From: Pedobacter gandavensis
GTDB taxonomy: Bacteria > Bacteroidota > Bacteroidia > Sphingobacteriales > Sphingobacteriaceae
Assembly (NCBI RefSeq): GCF_014172405.1
Contig: NZ_WNXC01000002.1
Coordinates: 434,001-498,000 of the forward strand
Reading direction: 5' to 3'
DNA length: 64,000 nucleotides
Shown: positions 7,807-16,889 of the stretch, in pieces
Position numbering within the stretch: position 1 is the first letter of the stretch
How the letters are laid out: every line of letters begins with the position of its first letter
Notes under the pieces: model-generated
Databases searched by the model: none
The model's input: only the letters and a program-made list of their open reading frames with translations
What the model was told of the DNA's origin: nothing
Made by a program: the position numbers and the translations under genes

Positions 7807-7956
7807 GATATTGTTTTTATACTTAAAAACTCTTTTTCAATTATTCAGCGGCACATTAGCTAACCTATTGATCTTACAGGATTTAATTTTAAATCTTTTT
7901 TTCATACACTTTAAACAAGAGCAAAAATCAATAGATTTAACCCCTAAACTGAAAAA

Positions 7957-8754
7957 TTAATACAATTCCTTTTGCAACTGGAACAAGTATTGGACTGCTT
8001 TAACCAGTCTACTGCCATACCAGGAGAACATTTCGCCATCTACCAGCATGACCTTCGCATCAGGCAGCGCCAGTCGGATTTCTTCCAGATGTTTTTCTTT
8101 AAAGGGATAAGGTTCTGAGGATAAAAATACCAGATCCGGATTCAAAGTGGCTAGTGCCTTCAAATCCATTTCGGGATAGCGATTTTCTCTGACTACATTA
8201 TTAAGACCGTTCATGGCTAGCATTTGATTGATGAAAGTATTTCTTCCAGCAAACATATAGGGGCCCTTCCAGATCAGATAGGCCACCGATTTATGAAGTC
8301 CATTTTGCAGAGCCAAAGTTTGCAAGTCATTAAAACCAGCAGTAATGAGGTGATTAAGGTAGGCTGATTCGGGCTGTCTATCTACTAATTCACCTATTTC
8401 GGTAATGGTTCGCTTTGCTCCATCCAGGTCATGAATATCACTCATCCAAACCGGGAATTCGCTCATCAGCTCTTCCACCTGAGCTTGTTCATTTTCTTCT
8501 TTATTTCCGATAATCAGATCGGGTTTCAGACTCCTGATCAGCTCCAGATTCAATTTCTTTGTACCTCCAATCTTTGTCTTTTCCTTGAACTTTACTTCCG
8601 GGTGAATACAAAATTTGGTGATTCCAATCACTTCTTGATCCAGTCCCAACTCAAACAATAATTCTGTTTGAGATGGAACCAGAGAAATGATCCTTTTTGG
8701 AGGATAGTTAATATTTATGGTACGATTAAGCTGATCTTTGAAACTGCGCTGCAT
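7957..8754 (-). CDS. Helical-backbone metal receptor (BtuF-like substrate-binding protein)
   Basis: This 265-residue protein of the BtuF/TroA-like periplasmic-binding fold has RIISLVPSQTELLFELGLDQEVIGIT at the N terminus, LKPDLIIGNKEEN, and LNPDLVFLSSEPYPF in the second lobe. Family members bind vitamin B12 or iron complexes for ABC import. No signal peptide or lipobox is visible, so this member may be cytoplasmic, as is common in Bacteroidota, and its ligand is unknown. I chose the ATG at 8754 rather than the frame opening at 8769 because a TATCTTTG promoter box (8766-8759) ends 4 nt before it. It follows the last permease of the MacB array by 30 bp but seems to have its own promoter. Confidence 0.8.
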   Translation of the reverse strand: MQRSFKDQLNRTININYPPKRIISLVPSQTELLFELGLDQEVIGITKFCIHPEVKFKEKTKIGGTKKLNLELIRSLKPDLIIGNKEENEQAQVEELMSEFPVWMSDIHDLDGAKRTITEIGELVDRQPESAYLNHLITAGFNDLQTLALQNGLHKSVAYLIWKGPYMFAGRNTFINQMLAMNGLNNVVRENRYPEMDLKALATLNPDLVFLSSEPYPFKEKHLEEIRLALPDAKVMLVDGEMFSWYGSRLVKAVQYLFQLQKELY

Positions 8755-8758
8755 ACTA

Positions 8759-8766
8759 CAAAGATA
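8759..8766 (-). promoter_or_regulatory. -7 promoter box, leaderless geometry, for the metal-receptor gene
   Basis: TATCTTTG, then 4 nt, then ATG at 8754. The upstream permease stop is only about 20 bp away. Confidence 0.6.
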
Positions 8767-8784
8767 CACGCCATTCCGTAAAAT

Positions 8785-11157
8785 TTATTCGTATTTCAAC
8801 GCTTCTACTGGATTTGTCTTTGCGGCCCTGTAAGCTTGCCAACTAACCGTTAAAAAAGCAACCATTAATGTCAAAACTGCTGTCAATATAAAAACTGGCC
8901 AACCTATAGCCACATGGTAATCAAATTTTGACAACCATTTTTCCATCAACAGATAAGCAATTGGCATGGCAATAATCAAAGCGACCAGTACCATTTTCAC
9001 AAAATTCAACGACAGTAATTTCACAAGCCCACTTACAGAGGCACCTAGTACTTTACGCAGACCAATTTCTTTGGTACGCTGTTCCGCAGAAAAAGCAGAT
9101 AAGCCGAATAAGCCCAAACAAGAAATAAAGATCGCCAGTCCGCCGAACAAATTAGACAATATGCCTAGGATCTTCTCATTTTGAAATTTAGCGGCAATTA
9201 AACCATCGACAAATTTCAAGTCTACAGGAAATTGAGGATTAATTTCCTTAGTAATCTGACTAATCACTTCCATATTTTCCGCTGTAGCATTATTAGTGTT
9301 CATTCGCATAATGATCACATCGCTATTCTGTGGGTTAAAACCGATCAGCATGGGTAGATTCCTTTTTGCAGGATCTCCCCAGGTAATGTCTTTAAACACA
9401 CCAATAATAGCCCGATCTCCACCCCAAAGTTTAATCACCTGACCGACAGGATCTTTCAAACCCATGGTTTTAATTGCAGTTTCGCTCAACAATACCGCGG
9501 TATGATCTGAAGCTATTCTAGGATCAAAATCACGCCCCTCCAGAAGTTGTACCTGATTGGTTTTAAAAAAATCATAGCCTGTATAAATCTGATTAAAAGA
9601 CATTCGTTTACCATCTTCTGCCATCCCTGGCCACTCCATTCCTGAACCATTTGAATTAGGTGTAGAAATACTTCCAGAGGCTTGACAAACGCTCGTCACC
9701 GCACCAGAAGCTAAAAGACGTTCCTTTAACAGGTCATATTTCGGATATAGATTTCCCTCATGAGGCATTTCCAGCAAGGAATTTACATTATAGCCCAATG
9801 GTTTATTCTTAATGTATTGCAACTGCTGATAAACGATTAATGTTCCAACAATTAACACCACTGCAAAACTAAACTGAATCACGACCAACACTTGTCTGAA
9901 GTTTAAGGAGAACCCTTTTGTTCCATTTACAGACTTTTTCATCGTTTGTATCGGATTAAAAGAAGAAAGGAAAAAAGCAGGGTAACTACCCGCCAATATA
10001 CCGGTCAACAAGATCAAAGCTATTGCCGCCAACCAAGCTATTGGATTCCCGTAACTAAGTTCCAATTGAACATCCATCAAATGATTAAACTTAGGTAATG
10101 CCAATTCTACCAATATCACAGCGAGGATCACACTCACAAAAGTGAGTAGTAGAGACTCTAACAAAAACTGCCAGATCAACGATTTCCGGGACGCACCGAT
10201 AGTCTTTTTTATACCTACTTCTTTTGCTCTCTTTTGAGATCTAGCCGTAGCCAGATTCATAAAATTGATACAAGCGATAATCAAAATCCCTAAAGCCAGA
10301 GCCACAAAAAAATGTACTTGCTCAATTTTTCCTCCGGAGGAATGTCCCTTTTCAAAATCTCCGTATAAATGAAGGTTTACCAATGGATAAGCAAAAACAG
10401 TTGGATCGGTCACATCACTATGTTCATGTTTGTCAATGAAATTGGCGATTTTTTGATTAAACTGCGCTACATTTACGTCATTCTTCAAAGTCAGCAAAGT
10501 ATAAAAGGCATAATTCCCCCAATTAGGTCTACCCACCCAATTATCTAGTTTTTCATATAATGTCCAGGGAACCAGGCAATCAAACTGATACGTGGTATTG
10601 GCCGCATGGTCTTTAATCACCCCGGTTACCTTTACATCGACTTGATTTTCATATTTCAATACCTTGTTCAGCACATCAGTACTTCCAAACAATCGTTTTG
10701 CTGCACTTTCCGTTAGGATAACTGAGTTTGGATCATCAAAAGCTTTATCTGGACTGCCGCTGATAAATTGGTAATCAAAGATCTTCAAAATTTCTGCATC
10801 GGCAGATCGCCCCTCCACTTTAAAAGCATTTTCCCCATTTGTCAAGAGCCGCTTTGAAGGCCATACTATTCTGGCAATATGCTCAATCTCCGGTATTTCT
10901 TGTTTTAAAGTTTTTGCCAGAACATTGGGCACCTGGTCTCCAGTATTCTCTACCTGCTTATTTTTATCGGAAAAATTCACCATCAGATGGTAAATCTCAT
11001 TTTTATAACCACGGTCATAATTCCACTCGTAGGCCACGTATAATAACAACATCAAACAAGCCGAGAGCCCAATTGCCAATCCACTAATGTTAATCAGTGA
11101 CGCGGTCTTATTTCTTAATAAATTTCTGAGCGCAATTTTAAAGTTCAATTTAAACAT
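8785..11157 (-). CDS. MacB/FtsX-type ABC transporter permease (array member 5)
   Basis: This 790-residue inner-membrane protein is built of two MacB_PCD + FtsX modules. A first TM (about 18-45) is followed by an extracytoplasmic domain and an FtsX block starting near IIACINFMNLATARSQKRAKE. A second TM (VLVVIQFSFAVVLIVGTLIV) begins the second module, which ends in the array-wide signature TNPVEALKYE. The cytoplasmic coupling motif appears twice (KEVGIKKTIGASR; KEIGLRKVLGAS). MacB-like complexes drive mechanotransmission for export through an adaptor and TolC or for lipoprotein work; the cargo is unknown. It follows the second ATPase by 51 bp and is most like the permease at 16890-19253. The start is the ATG at 11157. 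Confidence 0.88.
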   Translation of the reverse strand: MFKLNFKIALRNLLRNKTASLINISGLAIGLSACLMLLLYVAYEWNYDRGYKNEIYHLMVNFSDKNKQVENTGDQVPNVLAKTLKQEIPEIEHIARIVWPSKRLLTNGENAFKVEGRSADAEILKIFDYQFISGSPDKAFDDPNSVILTESAAKRLFGSTDVLNKVLKYENQVDVKVTGVIKDHAANTTYQFDCLVPWTLYEKLDNWVGRPNWGNYAFYTLLTLKNDVNVAQFNQKIANFIDKHEHSDVTDPTVFAYPLVNLHLYGDFEKGHSSGGKIEQVHFFVALALGILIIACINFMNLATARSQKRAKEVGIKKTIGASRKSLIWQFLLESLLLTFVSVILAVILVELALPKFNHLMDVQLELSYGNPIAWLAAIALILLTGILAGSYPAFFLSSFNPIQTMKKSVNGTKGFSLNFRQVLVVIQFSFAVVLIVGTLIVYQQLQYIKNKPLGYNVNSLLEMPHEGNLYPKYDLLKERLLASGAVTSVCQASGSISTPNSNGSGMEWPGMAEDGKRMSFNQIYTGYDFFKTNQVQLLEGRDFDPRIASDHTAVLLSETAIKTMGLKDPVGQVIKLWGGDRAIIGVFKDITWGDPAKRNLPMLIGFNPQNSDVIIMRMNTNNATAENMEVISQITKEINPQFPVDLKFVDGLIAAKFQNEKILGILSNLFGGLAIFISCLGLFGLSAFSAEQRTKEIGLRKVLGASVSGLVKLLSLNFVKMVLVALIIAMPIAYLLMEKWLSKFDYHVAIGWPVFILTAVLTLMVAFLTVSWQAYRAAKTNPVEALKYE

Positions 11158-11208
11158 CAAAGTTTAGATTAATGGTGAGAAACAAAAAATCGGGGCTTGA
11201 TTTGCTAA

Positions 11209-11898
11209 TTAAACACTTTGTTCAACTGCAATATCTTCTTTGATCACACCATCCAATAAATGCAAAATCCGGCTTCCATAAGCAGCATTAACTTCCGAGT
11301 GTGTTACTTGAATAATCGTAATCCCCTCTTCTTCATTCAGCTTCTTAAACAAATCCATAATTTGAAGTGCCTGTGCAGATTGCAAATTTCCCGTTGGCTC
11401 ATCAGCTAAAATAATCGAAGGCTGTGCCACTAAAGCTCTGGCAATTCCCACCAATTGTTGTTGACCTCCGGAAAGCTGATTCGGAAACAAATCTTTTTTA
11501 GCCACCATATTGAAACGATCCAACACATCTGCTACTCTGCTTTTACGTTCTGCTCCACTCACTTTTTTATACAATAACGGGGCTTCAATATTTTCTGCTA
11601 CAGTCATCTCATCAATCAAATGATAAGCTTGAAATACAAAGCCAATATGGTTCCTGTAAAGTTCAATACGCTTGCGTTCATTTAGGGAGAGTACATCTTC
11701 CCCCATGAATTCATATTCGCCATAAGTCGGTTCTTCCAGCATGCCAAGGATATTGAGCAAAGTAGATTTCCCGGCACCGGAAGGCCCCATGATAGATACA
11801 AATTCACCTTGTTTAATTTCCGTGCTCACATGACGTAGGATATAACTTTTAACCCCTTTATTTGCGTAGTATTTCTCTATATTTTTCAGTATGATCAT
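11209..11898 (-). CDS. MacB/LolD-family ABC transporter ATP-binding protein (second ATPase of the array)
   Basis: This 229-residue nucleotide-binding subunit has Walker A GPSGAGKS, Q-loop FVFQAYHL, signature LSGGQQQL, Walker B IILADEPTGNL and the switch His in QVTHSEVNAAYG. The residue after LSGGQQQ is Leu where the other ATPase of the locus (21638-22336) and most relatives have Arg, and the following VGIARAL differs slightly. Its D-loop region also reads TGNLQSAQAL rather than TGNLDSSHGN, so the usual Asp is Gln here. These changes suggest specialisation or relaxed constraint. It sits between permeases 4 and 5, so it probably partners permease 5 (inference). Confidence 0.9.
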   Translation of the reverse strand: MIILKNIEKYYANKGVKSYILRHVSTEIKQGEFVSIMGPSGAGKSTLLNILGMLEEPTYGEYEFMGEDVLSLNERKRIELYRNHIGFVFQAYHLIDEMTVAENIEAPLLYKKVSGAERKSRVADVLDRFNMVAKKDLFPNQLSGGQQQLVGIARALVAQPSIILADEPTGNLQSAQALQIMDLFKKLNEEEGITIIQVTHSEVNAAYGSRILHLLDGVIKEDIAVEQSV

Positions 11899-11970
11899 GA
11901 TATTCAGTTTAATATTTTTAAAAATTTACAGTTAATATTGATTCAATTTAAGCGGATTTAAGCGCTATTA

Positions 11971-14430
11971 TTATTCATATTTTAGGGCATCTATTGGGTT
12001 AGTCTTCGCAGCTTTTAGCGATCTTAAACTTACTGTAATTAAAGTAATCAATACCGACAACACCATGGCCAATAAGAATGGCCAAATGCTTAGGTTAGTC
12101 CGGTATTCAAAACCATTCAACCATTTGGAAGTAATGATATAAGCCAATGGCCAGGCCACTACGTTCGCGATCAGCACCATATACAAAAAGGAACGATTCA
12201 ACATTTTCACCAGCTCTATTGTGGAAGCACCCAACACTTTACGGATCGCAATTTCCCTTGTTCTTTGCGTAGCGATAAAAGAGACTAATCCAAACAAACC
12301 AATAAAGGAGATAAAAATAATCACACCTGCGAATACTTTGAAGAGTACCCCCATGACTTGTTCGGTTCTATAAAAGTTTTCAATGGTATGGTCTAAAAAC
12401 TCCTGTTCATAAACATGATTTGGAAAAGTTTCGCTCCACAGCTGCTCTACCTGACTCATTGTTTTATTGAGCTCCTTAGGATTAATTTTCAAACCCATAG
12501 CGCTATAATTTTTGTGGTTACTAAAGATTGCCAAGGGAGAGATCGCCTCTTTTAGCGAGTTGTTATTGAAATCTTTAATCACGCCAACAATTGGTGCTTC
12601 CCGGCCATTCACCTTCATTGTTTTACCGATTACATCCTCTGGCTGCAACACGCCCAACATTTTTAATAACTTTTCATTGACAACATACTCCTTAACGGTA
12701 TCACTTTTTGACAGACCTCTTCCCGCGAGAAGCCTCAGGTTGAACGTTTTTAGATAATGTTCATCTGCCATTTTTATGTTCAATTGAAAATCTTCATCTT
12801 TTCCGCGATGATCATAAGACATATTGGTCTCACTATTCCCATTCGACATTGGAGCGGCAATGAAATAACTACTTTCTTTGATCCCTGGCAGCTGCATGAT
12901 TCGTTCTCTAAACCCATTTAATTTTGTCAGGTTTAAACTATCTGAAGGAATATCCACCACTGCAACTGAAGTATGGTCAAAACCCAAAGATTTCTCCCTT
13001 ATGAAGGTCATTTGCTTAACGACAACAAGTGTCGTGATGATCAATATTCCAGTGATAGTAAACTGTACCACCACTAATGTTTTTCTCAGTCCTAAACCTC
13101 CGGCACTTGCTGCGCTGATCTTATTTTTAATGGCTAATGCCGGACTAAATCCAGAAATCACCAATGCCGGATAAAACCCAGCCATGAAGCTCACAAAAAC
13201 AACTAAAAGAAGCATAAACACAAAAACAGCAGGCTCTGAAAACAAGCGGAAAGCAGCTTTATCATTCATCAAATGTTCCATTCCAGGAATGGCTAGTTCT
13301 GTGATCACACAAGCCAATAGCAGTGCAATTATTGTAATTAATGTAGTCTCACTCAGAAACTGCCACACCAATTGACTGCGTCTACTCCCCATTACTTTAC
13401 GCACACCTACCTCTTTAGAACGGCTAATTGCCTGCGCAGTAGCGAGGTTAATAAAATTGATACAAGCAGTGATCAATAGAAAAACACCAATCACGGCTAA
13501 ACCTGCAAGCTCTTTATAAGAAATGGTGGTAAATTTAAAATTATTAAAGCGACCATCATGGTGAACCTCAGACATTGGCTGAAAAATATGGTTCTCTTTT
13601 CCGGGTCCATTATCGACATAATATTTCTTAATGAATTGCTTCAAAGGTTGGTCAAGGTCAGTAACGGTAACTCCTGGTTTTAGCAAAGCATAACACTCCG
13701 AACGGTTCGTTACACTACCCCATGCCTTGGAATCTTTTCCAGGGAAGGAAGCATAGGAAGCGACCAGTTCAAATGGAAAATTACTGTTTTGAGGAAAATC
13801 TTTATAGACACCTGTGATCTTAAAATCAGTATTCTGATCAAACGTTATGCTTTTTCCAATCGCATTTTGCCAAGACCCAAAATATTTGACTGCTGTCTTT
13901 TCAGACATCACCATCATTCCGGGAGCGGTTAAAGCTTGGGCAGGTTTCCCAGATAGCCAAGTGATATTGAAAATATCGAAGAACTGCGGTTCCACATAAA
14001 ATAGCTGTTCTTTTCTTTTGACATCGGTATTTCCTTGTCCTCCATTTGTTTCTTGACGATTTTTTTCGCCTTGACCTGAGGATGCAGAACTTGCTATAGG
14101 ATACGTGCCTTTTGTTAAAACTATCCCACGGGTACTACGAACTGCTGCTACTTGTTCCAATTGCGAAAAGTCATTACGCAAGGCCGGGGCCAAAGGAACA
14201 GGCACCCCATTTGAAAAGAAATCTCCGTCAGGATATGTCCAGGAAGATACCACGCGATAGATACGATCCTGCTTTTCATAACTTGTATCAAAGCTCGTCT
14301 GAAACCTTAAAAAGAGAAAGATCAGCAGACAACTGGCCAGCCCAATTGCCAATCCAATTACATTAATAGCGGTATACCCTTTATACTTCCAAAGGTTTCT
14401 TAACGCGATTTTAAGGTTCAGTTTAAACAT
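11971..14430 (-). CDS. MacB/FtsX-type ABC transporter permease (array member 4)
   Basis: This 819-residue two-module permease starts MFKLNLKIALRNLWKYKGYT and ends TNPIDALKYE. TM1 is about residues 20-42; the first FtsX block begins at TACINFINLATAQAISRSKEVGVRK and the second at FISFIGLFGLVSFIATQRTREIAIRK. It is the longest of the five because of a Gly/Gln/Asn/Ser-rich hydrophilic insert at about residues 115-140 (SSASSGQGEKNRQETNGGQG) in the first extracytoplasmic domain. It is 14 nt downstream of permease 3, so the two are one transcript. The substrate is unknown. Confidence 0.88.
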   Translation of the reverse strand: MFKLNLKIALRNLWKYKGYTAINVIGLAIGLASCLLIFLFLRFQTSFDTSYEKQDRIYRVVSSWTYPDGDFFSNGVPVPLAPALRNDFSQLEQVAAVRSTRGIVLTKGTYPIASSASSGQGEKNRQETNGGQGNTDVKRKEQLFYVEPQFFDIFNITWLSGKPAQALTAPGMMVMSEKTAVKYFGSWQNAIGKSITFDQNTDFKITGVYKDFPQNSNFPFELVASYASFPGKDSKAWGSVTNRSECYALLKPGVTVTDLDQPLKQFIKKYYVDNGPGKENHIFQPMSEVHHDGRFNNFKFTTISYKELAGLAVIGVFLLITACINFINLATAQAISRSKEVGVRKVMGSRRSQLVWQFLSETTLITIIALLLACVITELAIPGMEHLMNDKAAFRLFSEPAVFVFMLLLVVFVSFMAGFYPALVISGFSPALAIKNKISAASAGGLGLRKTLVVVQFTITGILIITTLVVVKQMTFIREKSLGFDHTSVAVVDIPSDSLNLTKLNGFRERIMQLPGIKESSYFIAAPMSNGNSETNMSYDHRGKDEDFQLNIKMADEHYLKTFNLRLLAGRGLSKSDTVKEYVVNEKLLKMLGVLQPEDVIGKTMKVNGREAPIVGVIKDFNNNSLKEAISPLAIFSNHKNYSAMGLKINPKELNKTMSQVEQLWSETFPNHVYEQEFLDHTIENFYRTEQVMGVLFKVFAGVIIFISFIGLFGLVSFIATQRTREIAIRKVLGASTIELVKMLNRSFLYMVLIANVVAWPLAYIITSKWLNGFEYRTNLSIWPFLLAMVLSVLITLITVSLRSLKAAKTNPIDALKYE

Positions 14431-14444
14431 AGTTGAAAGATTTA

Positions 14445-16871
14445 TTATTCATATTTTAAAGCATCAACAGGATTGGTTTTCACTGCGTTTCTCGCCTGAA
14501 AACTAACGGTTAGTAAAGTCAAAATAATACTTATTGATCCGGCAATGAAAAATGGTAAAATTGGAAGATCTATTCTATAGGCAAACGTTTCCAGCCACCT
14601 TTGTGCGGCGATGTAAGCAATCGGCCAGCCGATAAGATTGGCAATCAGCACAATTCTGATAAAGAAACTATTTAAAAGACTAAGGATATTAAAATCACTA
14701 GCGCCTAATACCTTTCTAATAGAGATCTCTTTCATTCTGCTGGTAATGGTAAAGGCAGAAAAGGCAAAAAGACCAAGCGTCGCGATGAATATCGTTAGGA
14801 TTGCAGCACCATAAAAAACAGCTTGTAATTGTTCTTGCTTTTTAAACAGGCGACCATACAATTCATCCATGAATTCATACCTAAAATCATCGCCGTCCAT
14901 CTTATTCAGGTCCTTCCAGTTTGATTTTAAGGCAGCCAATACCCCTGCCATATGATCCGGATCTACATTGACCATAAACTTCATTTTATCGTTTGCACAA
15001 TCACTTTTGATTGCATAAACTGTTGGTTCTACCGCCGTTTCAAAGCCCTGCATTTTGGCATCCTTAACTACCCCTACAATACGGTAATCCATATCACAGC
15101 CTCTAATTATTTTTCCTACAGGGTTTTTAACGCCATAGGCAGCTACCGCAGCTTCATTGAGCACGATTCCATTTTCAGCATCTGCGGGATAAGTTTTGGA
15201 GAAAAAACGACCATCCTTAAGGTTCAAACGAAGGGTTTCAAAATAATCAAAATCTACATGAACAATGTCCATCCCTAAGTCCTTACCCTCCATCGCATAA
15301 TCAACTCTCCCCGGGCGAGAACCATCAGGAATATCTGAAGCTACTGTAAAGGAATTAACACCTGGCATTTCCAGAATCCTGGCTTTCAAGTTTTCAAAAT
15401 ATGGCCGGCCAAACATCACGATATTCTTGATGTAAACCACTTGTCCGGCTTTAAAACCCGTATCTTCCGTACGCATATACTTCAGCTGACTACTCACAAT
15501 TAGTAATCCGGCCATGAATACAATGGCCACTGTAAACTGTGTTACCAATAAAGCATTCCTAAGCCATAAAGTTTTATAGCTGGTTTGAAGATTTCCCTTT
15601 AATACTGCTACTGGCCTAAACCCTGACAAGATTAATGCAGGGTAAATACCTGAAATGAGGGTAATAATCAATAACACTATTGGGAGTTGCCAGACTAGTT
15701 CATAGTTATCTTTCCAGAGTGAAAATGATACACTAAAGGCATCGTTAAATAGTGGCAAGGAAATTTCAGCAAGGATAATTGCGAGAATCAAGGCCACCAG
15801 ACATTGCATGAGGATCTCGATTAAAAACTGAAAAACCAAGCTCAGACGATAAGCGCCAAGTACCTTTTTCACACCTACTTCTTTTGCTCTCTTATTCGTT
15901 TGCGCAATCGTCAGGTTTGTAAAATTGATACAGGCAATCACCATTACCAATACGGTGAGTGCCGACAGTGCCATCACAACTTTATAATTGGTATTATTGC
16001 CCGCAATGGGTCTTAGGTGCAGATTATCCAATGGATCTAAGAATACACCTGATTGATCCGCTTTGTTTGTATTAGTCACCAGGTTAACCTCATTAGCAAT
16101 CTTTGACTCCACAGATCCTCTGTTAACAACAGCGGTCACTGCCGACTTTTTCAGCTCTTCTTTATAAACAGCAGCTACCTTTTTCTGAAGCTGCGCCATA
16201 TCCGTACCTGGTTTAACCTGGATATAGGTAAAGTAATTATAGGCGGTTGGCTCCTGATTTTTCCCCACATCTGCAGTAATCAGCAGTGCATCAAAAACCA
16301 AATTTGAATGTGCAACGTTATGATTGACAATACCCGAAACGTCAGCGTATTGTTTTACCTCTAAAGGTCCAATACTCACTTTGGCAGGAAAAACAGGTGT
16401 TTTTTTCGGAAACATAGCCGTTATAAATTCCTGAGGCAGGTACACATTGAGTGCCTCCCCTTCCGGTTTAACCAGGCCCCCTTCTGGTTTAATATGAAAC
16501 ATTTTGGCCAATGTGTAATCGATAGTAATCACATCTTTTCCATAAACACGTCCATCCGGAGTGCTAAACGCGAACTCAAAATTCGTCTTCTTGCTTCTGC
16601 CTACATTTTCAATCTCTGGTATCGCTTCTTTTAACGCTTGAGCTAAGGATAAGGAAGTGTAATTTGTCTTCCGATCCGGTAAAGTTCTCCCCAGTAGGTA
16701 AATATTCTCATGATTGGGAACATTATGGTCAAAGCTAGTCTCAAAACGTACGTAGATTGCCACCAAAATAAAAGCCGACAGCGCAATGGCAAGCCCACCA
16801 ATATTTATAGCAGTATACACCTTGTTTTTCCAAAGGTTGCGCAACGCGATTTTTAAGTTGAGTCTGAACAT
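14445..16871 (-). CDS. MacB/FtsX-type ABC transporter permease (array member 3)
   Basis: This 808-residue two-module permease has N-terminal MFRLNLKIALRNLWKNKVYT, TM1 about 20-42, first FtsX block at IACINFTNLTIAQTNKRAKEVGVKK and second at ATLGLFAFSAFTITSRMKEISIRK, ending TNPVDALKYE. The extracytoplasmic regions differ strongly from members 2 and 5 but resemble member 1 (both have the FTNLTIAQ/FTNLSIAQ variant and the A-Y-x-x-x-x-PVG region of PCD2). The array therefore holds at least two permease subtypes. It is separated from member 2 by 18 nt and from member 4 by 14 nt. Confidence 0.88.
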   Translation of the reverse strand: MFRLNLKIALRNLWKNKVYTAINIGGLAIALSAFILVAIYVRFETSFDHNVPNHENIYLLGRTLPDRKTNYTSLSLAQALKEAIPEIENVGRSKKTNFEFAFSTPDGRVYGKDVITIDYTLAKMFHIKPEGGLVKPEGEALNVYLPQEFITAMFPKKTPVFPAKVSIGPLEVKQYADVSGIVNHNVAHSNLVFDALLITADVGKNQEPTAYNYFTYIQVKPGTDMAQLQKKVAAVYKEELKKSAVTAVVNRGSVESKIANEVNLVTNTNKADQSGVFLDPLDNLHLRPIAGNNTNYKVVMALSALTVLVMVIACINFTNLTIAQTNKRAKEVGVKKVLGAYRLSLVFQFLIEILMQCLVALILAIILAEISLPLFNDAFSVSFSLWKDNYELVWQLPIVLLIITLISGIYPALILSGFRPVAVLKGNLQTSYKTLWLRNALLVTQFTVAIVFMAGLLIVSSQLKYMRTEDTGFKAGQVVYIKNIVMFGRPYFENLKARILEMPGVNSFTVASDIPDGSRPGRVDYAMEGKDLGMDIVHVDFDYFETLRLNLKDGRFFSKTYPADAENGIVLNEAAVAAYGVKNPVGKIIRGCDMDYRIVGVVKDAKMQGFETAVEPTVYAIKSDCANDKMKFMVNVDPDHMAGVLAALKSNWKDLNKMDGDDFRYEFMDELYGRLFKKQEQLQAVFYGAAILTIFIATLGLFAFSAFTITSRMKEISIRKVLGASDFNILSLLNSFFIRIVLIANLIGWPIAYIAAQRWLETFAYRIDLPILPFFIAGSISIILTLLTVSFQARNAVKTNPVDALKYE

Positions 16872-16889
16872 ATCTTATCAATTAGGGAG

